Shown here: positions 17,344-26,383 of the stretch, piece by piece
Position numbering within the stretch: the first letter of the stretch is position 1
How the letters are laid out: the number at the start of each line of letters is the position of its first letter
Assembly (NCBI GenBank): GCA_022447625.1
Contig: JAKVAX010000008.1
Span: 62,001 to 126,000, forward strand
Direction of reading: 5' to 3'
Source of the DNA: Flavobacteriales bacterium
GTDB lineage: Bacteria; Bacteroidota; Bacteroidia; Flavobacteriales_D; Sanyastnellaceae
Length of the DNA: 64,000 bases
Notes under the pieces: model-generated
Databases searched by the model: none
The model's input: only the letters and a program-made list of their open reading frames with translations
What the model was told of the DNA's origin: nothing
Position numbers and translations under genes: made by a program

Positions 17344-18230
17344 GAGGGATGTTGATCATATGCGCATTACTCCTTGGCCTGTCTTCTCAAGCACAGCAAG
17401 AATGGGTGTACTCGATGCAAGCACTCAATCTTTATGATGGCAATGCCGCAGCAGCGGGGATGTACGAACATGCATCCATCAATCTACGTTACCGTCAACA
17501 ATTTAGCGGGTTCAGCGGTTCGCCAACCACAGCATTCCTTTCGGCAAATACATCTTTTGGATCATTGAATGGCGGCCTTCGTTTGAAAAGAGAAAGCATT
17601 GGAGCTTTTGATCGAACAATGGTAGCGCTTCACCTTGCTTACCGACTCGATGTTGGACCCGGACAACTTTCATTTGCCTTGGGAGGTGGAATTCGAAATG
17701 AGCAATTAGACGTTAGTGAGATTACCGTTTCTACAACAGATGTTGATGTACTGATCAATTCAGAAGCCATTACAAAACCACTTCTAGAGGGGGCCATGCT
17801 GTATCGTTCTAAACGGTTCTTTGCGGGTATTGAAGTGGGTCATCTGCTAACGCAGGAACGCAGAGCTTCAGGTAGCGACACACGCATGGAGTCACTTGCC
17901 ATGATCGGGACTCAGCACCGCTTGAACTCTATGTTGTCATTGCGTCCGATGATTGCTGCTCGATACGATGTTGATGGAGCCCTATTGCCAGAAGCACAAG
18001 TAGGGCTATGGTGGAAACAAACTTTATGGATAGGTGCAGGCTACAGACTGTCATCAGAAGCCTATGGATTTGTAGAGTATCGAATTAAAAGAAAACTACG
18101 CCTGGCATATGGCTTTGGAGTTCCTACTGAAGGTGTGGGCAGTGTCTCTAACGGACATCATGAAGTAATGCTCGGATTCCTCTTCGGAAAGAAGCAACGT
18201 AGTGTACAAAGCATTAGATACTTTCAATGA
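17340..18230 (+). CDS. PorP/SprF family T9SS membrane protein
   Basis: A 296-residue outer-membrane protein of the PorP/SprF family, with signal peptide ending SSQAQ and motifs SMQALNLYDGNAAAAGM, RYRQQFSGFSGSPTTAF and the C-terminal HHEVMLGFLFG. Family members bind the attachment complex and pair one-to-one with type B cargo encoded next door. Four-base overlaps on both sides place it inside a single transcript with its cargo and the OmpA protein. Confidence 0.93.
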   Translation: MRGMLIICALLLGLSSQAQQEWVYSMQALNLYDGNAAAAGMYEHASINLRYRQQFSGFSGSPTTAFLSANTSFGSLNGGLRLKRESIGAFDRTMVALHLAYRLDVGPGQLSFALGGGIRNEQLDVSEITVSTTDVDVLINSEAITKPLLEGAMLYRSKRFFAGIEVGHLLTQERRASGSDTRMESLAMIGTQHRLNSMLSLRPMIAARYDVDGALLPEAQVGLWWKQTLWIGAGYRLSSEAYGFVEYRIKRKLRLAYGFGVPTEGVGSVSNGHHEVMLGFLFGKKQRSVQSIRYFQ

Positions 18231-20140
18231 GAAAGGTGTTGTATATACTCGCTTTGCTGAGTTGCGTTTCCGCGCTAGCGAATAAAAGCCACGCCCAATC
18301 AAACGTGACCATAGAGCGCATTCACGACTTGGATAAAGTGGATGGTTTCATGACCGGAATTCACCCGCAGGGAATTTTCATGGAAGTGAATGCTACTGAC
18401 CTTGGATTGATCACAGACCAAGGAGATGTTGACTACCGAGCGCAAACACAATTCGCACGCAGAGGAGATACATGGGCTAGTTTTCCTGCAGACCTGGAAG
18501 ATTTTGGCTTTGGTTTTACTGGTAATTCAGACCTCGGAACGGTTTGTTATTTCAGCGATACGCTGGTAGTCATGTCGTTGATGGACTTCAAAGTGATGTG
18601 GGACGAAGGAACTGTGGTTACTGCGCGTATGATGCGTAGTTCAGTTGATAATTTGATGCCTGTCTTTGTGCCACCAGCAGGGTATAGAGCAATTCACCCA
18701 AGCATTTCACCTGATGGGTCACAGATTGTGTTTGCGAGCAATATGCCGGGCGGGTTAGGTGGTTTTGATCTCTACTATGTGAATCGCCTGGGCGGCGGAA
18801 ATTGGAGTGACCCTATTTCGTTAGGTCCCGTGATTAATACTTCAGGAAACGAAGTGTTCCCAAGCTGGAATGGAAGCCGGTTGTGCTTTTCGAGCGATAC
18901 CCACGCCGGTCTCGGTGGCTTTGATTTATACTACAGTGATCGCAGTAGCCAATGGAAGGAAATGGAGCGCTTTGAAGAACCTATCAATAGCCTTGGAGAT
19001 GATTTCTTGCTCTTATGGTTAAGCGATGAGGTGGCGCTGTTCAATAGCGATCGCGAAGGAGAAGATGCCGTCTATCGTCTAGCACCAGTGCCTAAGCAAG
19101 CTCCCATGAATGAACTAACGGCGCTTCTGGAATGTGCTGGAACACCTGTGCAAGGAGCCAAGGTGAGGATTCGGAATTCCTTGGGTGAAACTGTCATCAA
19201 TGGCACCACTGGGGAAGAAGGGAAGTTTCCGATTGATAAGCTAGAGCTGAATCAAAAGTACCGTGCGGTATTCGAAGATGTGGCACCCGAAGTATTACGC
19301 GCGAGTTACCTCTATATCATTGATGCCGTTGGAAATCGCATTATGGTATTCACCCCAGGAGGAGATGGAAGCTTTTATTTCGAGTTGTTGCCATTTGAAG
19401 ATGGTGAAGGACTTCAAGCAATGGACAATATTGATGAAAGTACCTTGTTGAATGTGGCTGTTGAAGGACAAGTCTACGAGAACGAACCTGGAGATATTGG
19501 TAAAGGTGAACCCATCTATATCATGGATGAGAATGGCGAGCTCATGGCCTTGGCTTACACCACCGAAAAAGGGAAGTTTAGGTTTGATGAGTTGAGTCCG
19601 AATGCGAGCTACACCTTCAAATTGGATGAAGAAAGCTCGGCGCTCAATATGATCATCTACGACAAAGGACAAGAGATTGTCATTCCGGTGATTGATGATG
19701 AAGCGGTGTATGAACGGGTGCAGGAAGGTGAGCAAATACAGCTGAAGAACGAGAATGGAGACGAGATTGTGATTCGTCAAGATGACCTCTTCGTTATTCA
19801 AAACATCTACTACGAGCTGAATAGGGCGGAGTTGAATGTGGTAGCGAAATACCAACTAGATCAGTTGGCTGAGATCATGATCAAGAATCCTGAAATTCGA
19901 ATTGAGTTGGGTTCGCACACTGATTGCAGGGGAGAGGATGATTACAACCTAGAGTTATCAGAGCGGAGAGCCGCTTCCGCGCTAGCGCATATGAAAAAGA
20001 AAGGCATCGCCATTGCTCGAATGACAGCAAAAGGATACGGCGAAACGGTGTTGTTGAATGGCTGTGATGACGGCGTGGAATGTTCGGAAGACGAACACGC
20101 TTTGAACCGAAGAACAGAGATACGAATCATCATCCGTTGA
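18227..20140 (+). CDS. OmpA-family protein with PD40 repeats (PorE-like T9SS partner)
   Basis: A 637-residue protein. Signal peptide to about residue 24 (SHAQ), then WD40-like PD40 repeats (IHPSISPDGSQIVFASNM, GLGGFDLYYV twice), carboxypeptidase-regulatory-like modules (GTTGEEGKFPIDKL, YTTEKGKFRFDEL), and a C-terminal OmpA peptidoglycan-binding domain (YELNRAELN, ELGSHTDCRGEDDYN, LSERRAASA, RRTEIRIII). This architecture is typical of the OmpA proteins that follow porP/sprF in T9SS loci. Two 13-mer copies lie in this gene, one in the signal peptide region. Confidence 0.92.
   Translation: MRKVLYILALLSCVSALANKSHAQSNVTIERIHDLDKVDGFMTGIHPQGIFMEVNATDLGLITDQGDVDYRAQTQFARRGDTWASFPADLEDFGFGFTGNSDLGTVCYFSDTLVVMSLMDFKVMWDEGTVVTARMMRSSVDNLMPVFVPPAGYRAIHPSISPDGSQIVFASNMPGGLGGFDLYYVNRLGGGNWSDPISLGPVINTSGNEVFPSWNGSRLCFSSDTHAGLGGFDLYYSDRSSQWKEMERFEEPINSLGDDFLLLWLSDEVALFNSDREGEDAVYRLAPVPKQAPMNELTALLECAGTPVQGAKVRIRNSLGETVINGTTGEEGKFPIDKLELNQKYRAVFEDVAPEVLRASYLYIIDAVGNRIMVFTPGGDGSFYFELLPFEDGEGLQAMDNIDESTLLNVAVEGQVYENEPGDIGKGEPIYIMDENGELMALAYTTEKGKFRFDELSPNASYTFKLDEESSALNMIIYDKGQEIVIPVIDDEAVYERVQEGEQIQLKNENGDEIVIRQDDLFVIQNIYYELNRAELNVVAKYQLDQLAEIMIKNPEIRIELGSHTDCRGEDDYNLELSERRAASALAHMKKKGIAIARMTAKGYGETVLLNGCDDGVECSEDEHALNRRTEIRIIIR
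18268..18280 (+). repeat. Dispersed 13-mer, copy 4
   Basis: Exact copy in the signal-peptide codons of the OmpA-PD40 gene, read as Ser-Ala-Leu-Ala. Confidence 0.8.
19975..19987 (+). repeat. Dispersed 13-mer, copy 5
   Basis: Exact copy in the OmpA domain of the same gene, again read as Ser-Ala-Leu-Ala but in an unrelated protein context. Confidence 0.8.
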
Positions 20141-20176
20141 TGGATTTTTTTAACCCATCGCTCTGAGAAAGAAAGC

Positions 20177-20185
20177 TATCTTTGC
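20177..20185 (+). promoter_or_regulatory. -7 element TATCTTTGC three bases before panD
   Basis: TATCTTTGC-GGC-ATG. The transcript would start at or next to the panD start codon. Confidence 0.6.
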
Positions 20186-20188
20186 GGC

Positions 20189-20539
20189 ATGTTACTACAG
20201 GTAATGAAATCCAAGTTGCACCGCGTGACAGTCACGCAGGCAGACTTGAACTACATCGGAAGTATTACAATCGACGAAGACCTTATGGATGCAGGTAATC
20301 TGCTCGAAGGAGAACGTGTACAGATTGTAAACCTGATGAACGGAGAACGTCTGGAGACATACGTGATCAAGGGAGAACGTGGGTCAGGAATGATCTGCTT
20401 GAACGGACCGGCAGCACGTAAAGTGGCAGTGGGTGATGTGGTGATTGTGATCTCATACGGATACATGACTCCAGAAGAGGCAAATGACTACAAGCCTACC
20501 TTGGTATTCCCTGATACGGAAACCAATAAACTTGTCTAA
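20189..20539 (+). CDS. panD: Aspartate 1-decarboxylase proenzyme
   Basis: The 116-residue length and sequence match pyruvoyl-dependent PanD, which makes beta-alanine for pantothenate and CoA synthesis. The self-cleavage site is Gly24-Ser25 in YIGSITID, exactly the family numbering when ATG 20189 is used, which supports this start. Further family features are Lys9, [17 protein letters not shown] and [12 protein letters not shown]. Leaderless promoter just upstream. Followed after nine bases by a flippase-like gene and rfaE2. Confidence 0.97.
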   Translation: MLLQVMKSKLHRVTVTQADLNYIGSITIDEDLMDAGNLLEGERVQIVNLMNGERLETYVIKGERGSGMICLNGPAARKVAVGDVVIVISYGYMTPEEANDYKPTLVFPDTETNKLV

Positions 20540-20548
20540 GTACCGCCT

Positions 20549-21856
20549 TTGAAGCGATTGGTCAATATTTTTAAGTATATCCTATTCCTCGGAATTGGGG
20601 TCTTCTTGTTTTACCTAGCAATGCTAGGTGTAATCAGAGGACCGCAACTTGTCGAGTCTCCTTCTGTAAGGTTCGAAATGGGGTCAGGTCATGGTGATTG
20701 TGACAGTGGACTTTCTGGACTGCGTGTGTCGGCTGCTGATAAAGCACATCGTGGTACCCCATACGAAGTCACAGATACACTAGGAAACGTGGTGCTCTCA
20801 GGTGCCATTGTAAATGAAGCAATGGATGAGAAGGAATATGTTTCTGAGTGTTTGTCACCGGGACATTACAACTTCGTTCTTCCTGAACCGCCCGAAGGAG
20901 AATATAGCTTCTCTATCCAAGGAGTAGACTTAACGGACCAATTGATCAATGATATGAAGCGTGCTTCCATCCCTGGAATTGCGCTCTCCTTTCTCTTTGG
21001 ATATCTCGCGATTGTCAGTCGTGGTATTCGCTGGCAGTACCTTTTGGAACCATTGGGCTACAAGCCAAAGACGATCAATGCTGTGAACTCTGTAGCATTT
21101 GCCTACTTCGCCAATACCTTCGTCCCACGCAGCGGTGAGCTGGCCCGTTGCGCTGCCTTGAATCAGTCAGACGATATACCAGTCGACAAGCTCTTCGGAA
21201 CCGTGATTTCTGAACGTGTAGTTGACATGGTGATGCTCGTGATTTTTATGTCGGTAGCGCTGATTTCGAATCTTGATGCGTTCCAAACCTTGCTTGATCT
21301 TTCAATTGGAGGCGGTGAAGAAGTAAACGAAGAAGACTCAAACTTACTAGTAACAATTGGCCTAGTTGTGATCGGATTTGTGGTGGCACTTGGGTTCATG
21401 TTCCGTCGCTCCATTGTGTCGAGCAAGCTCTACGGAAAAGTCAAAGGCTTCCTGAGTGGTGTTGGAGACGGACTCAAAAGCGTACTGAAAATGAAGCGCC
21501 GAGGGGCCTTTATCTTCCATACCTTCTTTATCTGGGGCATGTACTTCGGGATGGCCTACGTTATCTACATGAGCATTGATGCGACCAGCCACATGACCGT
21601 GACACAATCACTTTTCGTAATGGTTGCTGGAGGTTTCGGTATGATTCTACCTGCTCCGGGAGGAATCGGATCTTACCACTGGACCGTGAAACTCGGCTTC
21701 ATTGCCTTGGGCATGAGCGGAGCACTTGGGTTTGCTGTGGCCAATGTAATGTGGCTGACACAAACGGTTATGATCGTAGTGACTGGTGGGATTGGTTACC
21801 TTCTTTTGATGTGGGGTAACATCCGCAAAGAACGTCAAGCCAATGCTGCAGAATAG
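20549..21856 (+). CDS. Flippase-like membrane protein (LPG synthase TM family), TTG start
   Basis: A 435-residue membrane protein. The frame opens after the in-frame panD stop region, and TTG 20549 is the only usable start before the first TM (VNIFKYILFLGIGVFLFYLA). Between TM1 and TM2 lies a soluble insert of about 110 residues with a beta-sandwich look (GLRVSAADKAHRGTPYEVTD, GHYNFVLPEPPEGEYSFSI). The remaining part is the LPG-synthase TM core (FANTFVPRSGELARCAAL, LPAPGGIGSYHW). Lipid translocation or modification is inferred from the family. The 3' end overlaps rfaE2 by 14 bases. Confidence 0.85.
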   Translation: MKRLVNIFKYILFLGIGVFLFYLAMLGVIRGPQLVESPSVRFEMGSGHGDCDSGLSGLRVSAADKAHRGTPYEVTDTLGNVVLSGAIVNEAMDEKEYVSECLSPGHYNFVLPEPPEGEYSFSIQGVDLTDQLINDMKRASIPGIALSFLFGYLAIVSRGIRWQYLLEPLGYKPKTINAVNSVAFAYFANTFVPRSGELARCAALNQSDDIPVDKLFGTVISERVVDMVMLVIFMSVALISNLDAFQTLLDLSIGGGEEVNEEDSNLLVTIGLVVIGFVVALGFMFRRSIVSSKLYGKVKGFLSGVGDGLKSVLKMKRRGAFIFHTFFIWGMYFGMAYVIYMSIDATSHMTVTQSLFVMVAGGFGMILPAPGGIGSYHWTVKLGFIALGMSGALGFAVANVMWLTQTVMIVVTGGIGYLLLMWGNIRKERQANAAE

Positions 21857-22331
21857 TCTCGAAAAGTTTCTTGATTCTTGCCGCGAGAGCGGAAAGAAGA
21901 TTGTCTTCACCAACGGTGTCTTCGATATTCTTCACGTGGGTCACGTAACCTACCTCGAAAAAGCCGCAGAACATGGTGATGTGCTCATCGTTGGCGTCAA
22001 TGACGATGATAGTGTTCGTCGCTTAAATAAGGGGCCAGAACGTCCGATCAACCCCGAAGATGCGCGCGCCAAGATCATCGCTTCACTTAAGAGTGTAGAT
22101 CACGCGGTTATTTTCGGTGAAGACACTCCTTACGAGCTCATTCAGCTCATCCAACCCGATGTCTTAGTCAAGGGCGGGGATTACGACCCAGACTGTACTG
22201 ACGGGTCTGATAAGCGTTATATGGTAGGTTCTGATGTCGTTCGCGCCAAAGGCGGAACGGTGGCTTCCATACCTCTCGTTGAAGGATTCTCTACTACGGG
22301 GATTGTTTCGAAGATGAGGGCTGCCAAGTAG
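21843..22331 (+). CDS. rfaE2: D-glycero-beta-D-manno-heptose 1-phosphate adenylyltransferase
   Basis: A 162-residue nucleotidyltransferase-fold enzyme that activates heptose-1-phosphate as ADP-heptose for LPS inner core. It has the HxGH signature in GVFDILHVGHVTYLEKA, the GVNDDDSVRRLNKGPERP segment, and PLVEGFSTTGIV in place of the ISSTxx motif. It stands alone, without the RfaE1 kinase domain, as is common in Bacteroidota. Overlap with the upstream membrane protein suggests joint expression, consistent with envelope lipid metabolism. Confidence 0.93.
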   Translation: MLQNSLEKFLDSCRESGKKIVFTNGVFDILHVGHVTYLEKAAEHGDVLIVGVNDDDSVRRLNKGPERPINPEDARAKIIASLKSVDHAVIFGEDTPYELIQLIQPDVLVKGGDYDPDCTDGSDKRYMVGSDVVRAKGGTVASIPLVEGFSTTGIVSKMRAAK

Positions 22332-22357
22332 ACCGTGGACTGTGAACGGTGGACCGA
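22331..22357. repeat. GGACYGTGRAC-type short repeat
   Basis: GACCGTGGACTGTGAACGGT followed by GGACCG directly after the rfaE2 stop. Imperfect tandem units of this kind are common in Bacteroidota spacers. Confidence 0.45.
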
Positions 22358-22415
22358 GGGTGTCACTTCGCTTTCTGGAAATTCCCCTGATAAAGAGAAC
22401 CCTTTATCTCTAGAC

Positions 22416-22446
22416 AAAAAAAGGGGCAAAAGCCCCCCTTTTTTAA
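22416..22446. terminator. Bidirectional terminator between rfaE2 and accC
   Basis: A-rich stretch, AAGGGGC stem, AAAA loop, GCCCCCCTT stem, then a T-run. On the minus strand it also gives a GC stem plus T7. It serves both convergent operons. A smaller hairpin GATAAAG/CTTTATC lies at 22389-22408. Confidence 0.8.
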
Positions 22447-22461
22447 ATATCCTAAGAAAGA

Positions 22462-23796
22462 TCAGATCTCGAAATCGTCCATGAACTTCGTGGTGAAGTT
22501 TCCGGCGCGGAACTGTTCGTCTTTCATCAATTTCTGATGGAATGGAATCGTTGTTTTGATTCCCTCAATGATGTACTCGTCGAGTGCGCGTTGCATTTTC
22601 TTGATCGCTTCTTCGCGCGTTTGCGCTACAGTGATCAATTTCGAGATCATTGAATCATAGAATGGAGGTACACGGTATCCTGCGTATGCGTGTGAATCAA
22701 CACGAACTCCGTGTCCGCTAGGAGCGTGGTAGTCTGTGATTCCACCTGGTGAAGGGATGAATCCTTTCGTAGGGTCTTCCGCATTAATACGGCACTGGAT
22801 AGAGTGCATCTTCGGGTAGTAGTTACGTCCACTAATTGGGTGTCCGGCTGCGAGTTTGATCTGTTCTTTGATCAAATCGTAGTTTACTACTTCTTCAGTA
22901 ATCGTGTGCTCTACCTGGATACGTGTATTCATCTCCATGAAGTAGAAGTTGCGGTTCTTGTCAACCAAGAACTCAACGGTACCTACTCCTTCGTACTTCA
23001 CCGCTTCTGCTGCGCGGATGGCTGCTTGACCCATGTGCTCACGGAGCTCATCAGTCATGAAAGGAGAAGGAGTTTCTTCTACTAGCTTTTGGTGACGACG
23101 CTGGATCGAACAGTCACGCTCAGAAAGGTGACATGCTTTTCCAGACTGGTCAGAAGCGATTTGGATTTCGATGTGGCGAGGTTCTTCAATGAACTTCTCC
23201 ATGTACATCCCGTCGTTACCGAAGGCAGCGCCTGCTTCACGTCGAGTTGTTTCCCATGCTTCTTTTACTTCATCATCATCACGACAAATACGCATTCCTT
23301 TACCACCACCACCGGCAGTAGCTTTCATGATGACAGGGTAACCGATCTCATTTCCATTCTTGATGGCCTGCTCGAGGTCAGCGAGCAGTCCTTCAGAACC
23401 AGGAATAGTTGGTACACCTGCATCTTTCATGGTTTGCTTCGCCGAAGCTTTGTCACCCATCGAGTCGATGTTCTCTGGGCTTGCTCCGATGAATTTGATG
23501 CCGTTCTCTTGGCAAGCGCGAGAGAACGTAGCGTTCTCACTAAGGAATCCGTATCCTGGGTGGATCGCATCCGAGTTAGTAATTTCTGCAGCGGCAATGA
23601 TGTTTGGGATCTTCAAGTATGAATCCACACTTGGAGCTGGACCAATACACACAGCTTCGTCTGCAAAGCGCACGTGAAGGCTATCAGCGTCAGCAGTTGA
23701 ATACACTGCCACGGTCTTGATGCCCATCTCTTTGCAGGTACGGATTACACGTAGTGCAATCTCACCGCGGTTGGCGATCAGAATCTTGTTAAACAT
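22462..23796 (-). CDS. accC: Acetyl-CoA carboxylase, biotin carboxylase subunit
   Basis: A 444-residue ATP-grasp enzyme that carboxylates biotin on AccB using bicarbonate and ATP, the first step of fatty-acid synthesis. It begins [20 protein letters not shown]. The glycine-rich ATP loop is [13 protein letters not shown], and the catalytic region is [14 protein letters not shown]. Encoded 24 bases after accB in the order fabH-accB-accC, which is typical for the phylum. A strong terminator closes the operon. Confidence 0.97.
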   Translation of the reverse strand: MFNKILIANRGEIALRVIRTCKEMGIKTVAVYSTADADSLHVRFADEAVCIGPAPSVDSYLKIPNIIAAAEITNSDAIHPGYGFLSENATFSRACQENGIKFIGASPENIDSMGDKASAKQTMKDAGVPTIPGSEGLLADLEQAIKNGNEIGYPVIMKATAGGGGKGMRICRDDDEVKEAWETTRREAGAAFGNDGMYMEKFIEEPRHIEIQIASDQSGKACHLSERDCSIQRRHQKLVEETPSPFMTDELREHMGQAAIRAAEAVKYEGVGTVEFLVDKNRNFYFMEMNTRIQVEHTITEEVVNYDLIKEQIKLAAGHPISGRNYYPKMHSIQCRINAEDPTKGFIPSPGGITDYHAPSGHGVRVDSHAYAGYRVPPFYDSMISKLITVAQTREEAIKKMQRALDEYIIEGIKTTIPFHQKLMKDEQFRAGNFTTKFMDDFEI

Positions 23797-23820
23797 GATG
23801 TGGCGTTTTCAGTGAAATGA

Positions 23821-24354
23821 TCACGAAGGATCAATAACGATCAAAGGCTGGTCGTATTCTACAGGTGTAGAATCATCTACCAATACCTTCACTACTTTAC
23901 CTGAAACCTCAGCTTCGATCTCGTTAAAGAGCTTCATCGCTTCGATGATGCACACACAATCTCCAGGTTTGATGGTCTGTCCAACTTCAATGAAGTTTTC
24001 TTTGTCCGGTGAAGGACGGCGGTAGAACGTACCGATCATTGGAGATTTGATCGTAATGTAGTTTGAATTCTCTTCAGCAGCTGCAGGTTCAGCAGCAGCC
24101 GGTGTCGGCGCCGCTGAAGGCGCAGGTGCTGCCACAGGTTGTGGAACTGGAGCAGCAGGCATCGCCATTGCTGGCATTCCTTGCACAGGCATCTGTACAG
24201 GCATGATCTGCGCTTCAACTTCTTGCTTGCGGCCTTTCTTATTTGGCATGTCTGACTTGATCGTGATCTTGAAGTCTTTCTGTTCGATTTCAACTTCAGT
24301 TACGCCAGCTTTCGCGACGAATTTGATCAGGTCTTGAATCTCGTTAAGGTTCAT
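23821..24354 (-). CDS. accB: Biotin carboxyl carrier protein of acetyl-CoA carboxylase
   Basis: About 177 residues. The N-terminal helical part (MNLNEIQDLIKFVAKAG) is followed by a Pro/Ala-rich linker (PVPQPVAAPAPSAAPTPAAA) and the biotinyl domain with the acceptor lysine in IEAMKLFNEIEAE. Start placed at ATG 24354; the longer frame begins with TTG 24378 and adds eight residues atypical for AccB. It carries the carboxyl group between AccC and the carboxyltransferase. Confidence 0.95.
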   Translation of the reverse strand: MNLNEIQDLIKFVAKAGVTEVEIEQKDFKITIKSDMPNKKGRKQEVEAQIMPVQMPVQGMPAMAMPAAPVPQPVAAPAPSAAPTPAAAEPAAAEENSNYITIKSPMIGTFYRRPSPDKENFIEVGQTIKPGDCVCIIEAMKLFNEIEAEVSGKVVKVLVDDSTPVEYDQPLIVIDPS

Positions 24355-24400
24355 ACCTAAGCTTTTTTTGGTTGTCAAAAGTTAGAAATTCCTTGCGGAT

Positions 24401-25411
24401 TTATTGGTTTACACTCGCACCGTCGTATGCCCACTTCAAGTAGACCGCGCCCCAGGTGAATCCGCCACCAAAGGCTGAGAGTACGATGTTTTCTCCTTTC
24501 TTCAATTTGGTTTCCCAATCATTCAGGCACAATGGGATGGTAGCTGCGGTAGTGTTACCGTAGCGCTGAATGTTGATCATCACCCTTTCGTTGGTTAATC
24601 CCATGCGACGAGCAGTGGCATCGATGATGCGCAAGTTAGCTTGGTGAGGAACCAGCCAAGCAACATCTTCTGATTGCAAATTGTTCTTCTCCATGATCTC
24701 TGCAGATACGTCAGCCATGCTTGTCACAGCTGCCTTAAATACAGGTTGGCCATCTTGGTATACAAAGTGTTCTTTGTTCGCTACTGATTCCGCGCTTGCT
24801 GGCTTACGAGAACCTCCTGCTTTCATATGCAAGAACTCTTCACCTGAACCATCAGAACGAAGAATAGAGTCAATTACTCCATGTCCTTCTGAATCTGGTT
24901 CCAGCAGTACTGCTCCAGCACCGTCACCGAAGATGACACACGTTTTACGGTCTTCATAGTCAACGATCGCAGACATCTTATCTGCTCCCACAACCACTAC
25001 TTTCTTGTGCTTTCCTGATTCAATGAACTGGGCACCTGTAGTCAAGGCATAAATAAACCCGGAACAAGCGGCCATGATATCAAAGCTGTACGCGTTGGTT
25101 GCTCCAACGTGGTTTGCGATAATATTGGCAGTTGCCGGGAATACCATGTCGGGGGTTACAGTAGCGCAGATCAACAAATCGATCTCATCGGCAGAAATGC
25201 CGCGCTTCTTGAGGAGCTTGTTGACAGCTTCAATCGCCATCACAGAGGTTCCTTTTCCTTCTCCTTTTAGAATGTGACGTTCTTCGACTCCGGTCCGTGT
25301 ACGGATCCATTCGTCAGAAGTGTCTACCATCTTTTCCAGGTCAGCGTTTGTCAGGATGTCATCTGGTACATACCCTGCTACCGCTGTAATTGCCGCGTGA
25401 TTTTTAGCCAT
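24401..25411 (-). CDS. fabH: 3-oxoacyl-ACP synthase III
   Basis: The 336-residue KASIII initiates fatty-acid synthesis by condensing an acyl-CoA with malonyl-ACP. The catalytic triad is visible: Cys in [11 protein letters not shown], His in [10 protein letters not shown] and Asn in [11 protein letters not shown]. The C-terminal [13 protein letters not shown] is also typical. A terminator separates it from rpmF, and TAACTTAGC at 25444-25452 gives it its own promoter. Directly upstream of accB. Confidence 0.97.
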   Translation of the reverse strand: MAKNHAAITAVAGYVPDDILTNADLEKMVDTSDEWIRTRTGVEERHILKGEGKGTSVMAIEAVNKLLKKRGISADEIDLLICATVTPDMVFPATANIIANHVGATNAYSFDIMAACSGFIYALTTGAQFIESGKHKKVVVVGADKMSAIVDYEDRKTCVIFGDGAGAVLLEPDSEGHGVIDSILRSDGSGEEFLHMKAGGSRKPASAESVANKEHFVYQDGQPVFKAAVTSMADVSAEIMEKNNLQSEDVAWLVPHQANLRIIDATARRMGLTNERVMINIQRYGNTTAATIPLCLNDWETKLKKGENIVLSAFGGGFTWGAVYLKWAYDGASVNQ

Positions 25412-25443
25412 GCGTTTTCTACTGGTCGGTTAATTGATAAGCC

Positions 25444-25452
25444 GCTAAGTTA
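25444..25452 (-). promoter_or_regulatory. Putative -7 element for fabH-accB-accC
   Basis: The minus-strand TAACTTAGC resembles TAnnTTTGC with one change and lies about 32 bases upstream of the fabH ATG, between the rpmF terminator and the gene. Confidence 0.4.
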
Positions 25453-25520
25453 GCGTTTTGATAATACTGGCAAGGAGAAAATGTAGCTTTCTGCTCTTGG
25501 TTTTCCAGATATCATGGCTT

Positions 25521-25548
25521 AAAAAAAATGGGAGCCAATGAGGCTCCC
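25521..25548 (-). terminator. Rho-independent terminator after yceD-rpmF
   Basis: Perfect 7-base stem GGGAGCC/GGCTCCC with a five-base loop, followed on the minus strand by AT8. It lies 27 bases after the rpmF stop. Confidence 0.88.
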
Positions 25549-25574
25549 AATATATTCGAGGGAAAAGATCTTTC

Positions 25575-25760
25575 TTAATCTTCTTTTTCCATAACCACGC
25601 GGCCCTTATAATAGAGCTTGCCTTCGTACCAGTGCGCCTGGTGACGTAGGTGTGGTTGACCTGTCGTTTGACAAGTTGAAATCTCAGGCGCTTCGGCCTT
25701 GTAGTGTGTGCGGCGCTTCGCCGTACGTGCTTTCGATTGCTTTCGTTTAGGATGTGCCAT
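25575..25760 (-). CDS. rpmF: Ribosomal protein bL32
   Basis: A 61-residue basic protein starting [20 protein letters not shown], the L32 N-terminus. [16 protein letters not shown] segment follows, where only one Cys of the possible zinc ribbon remains, as in non-zinc (C-) forms. Preceded by yceD at 12 bases and followed by a terminator. Confidence 0.97.
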   Translation of the reverse strand: MAHPKRKQSKARTAKRRTHYKAEAPEISTCQTTGQPHLRHQAHWYEGKLYYKGRVVMEKED

Positions 25761-25772
25761 CGTTCAACCTTT

Positions 25773-26282
25773 TTATTTCAATCCTTTTAATGCTTCCCAC
25801 CGTGGGTCAATGTCATCGTCTTCGTCGTCATCTTGGAGACTATCCAAGAGGTCAAGAGCGTCTTGGTCACAATCATCTTCATTATCGCAAACGCGACGTG
25901 AAGGGAGTGCCAAGTGTGAATATTCATAGAGATACTGTTCCAATTCGAGAATGTGCTCCGCTTGACTCACCACTAAGATTTCATCTTCGGTAATTTTCGT
26001 TTCATCGCCATACTTGACAATAAGACGGTCTTCATGAGTAACCTCGAGGGTAATTGGCATTCCACATCGGTCGCAGGTGTCTTCTACCTTACCTTCCAGT
26101 GAAAAGTCGAGAACCATCATGGTGCTTTGCTTCTCTAACTTGAGATCAACTGTAAAGTTTCCTTTACTGATCTCAGAATACTCAAACTCTTCAAAGAACG
26201 ATTCGTTTATCACGAAATCAAAGGTGTGAACACCTGCCTTGAGACCCAAGAAGGGAATATGATAGGCAGTAAAAGGATTCAT
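25773..26282 (-). CDS. yceD: DUF177 (YceD) family protein
   Basis: A 169-residue protein in front of rpmF, the conserved position of the DUF177 family, which has been connected with 23S rRNA accumulation in bacteria and plastids. It has DTCDRCGMPITLEV and CDNEDDCDQ (possible zinc-binding Cys), ELEQYLYEYSHLALPSR, and an acidic tail (DDDEDDDIDPRWEALKGL). The PRWEALKGL ending is a family signature. Promoter TATCTTTGC lies 19 bases upstream. Confidence 0.92.
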   Translation of the reverse strand: MNPFTAYHIPFLGLKAGVHTFDFVINESFFEEFEYSEISKGNFTVDLKLEKQSTMMVLDFSLEGKVEDTCDRCGMPITLEVTHEDRLIVKYGDETKITEDEILVVSQAEHILELEQYLYEYSHLALPSRRVCDNEDDCDQDALDLLDSLQDDDEDDDIDPRWEALKGLK

Positions 26283-26301
26283 ACCTTCAAAAATTAGGAG
26301 T

Positions 26302-26310
26302 GCAAAGATA
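26302..26310 (-). promoter_or_regulatory. -7 element TATCTTTGC for yceD-rpmF
   Basis: Perfect match to the Bacteroidota -7 element on the minus strand, 19 bases before the yceD start codon. Confidence 0.6.
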
Positions 26311-26383
26311 GTGGAAACTCTTCGATATCAAAAGTTTTCAACGACTTTTCTGGCTTGGCCAAGTAAAGTCGGAAAAACACCCA

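Noticed and set aside
23089-23622. 177-residue plus-strand frame opposite accC
   Set aside because: Low-complexity Phe/Ser-rich translation typical of an antisense shadow.
24788-24800. Further 13-mer copy at TTCCGCGCTTGCT
   Set aside because: Two mismatches including the palindromic core, so not counted among the ten exact copies.
22456-25420. Long plus-strand open frames opposite accC and fabH
   Set aside because: They are shadows of strongly conserved minus-strand genes, without plausible starts or recognisable protein content.
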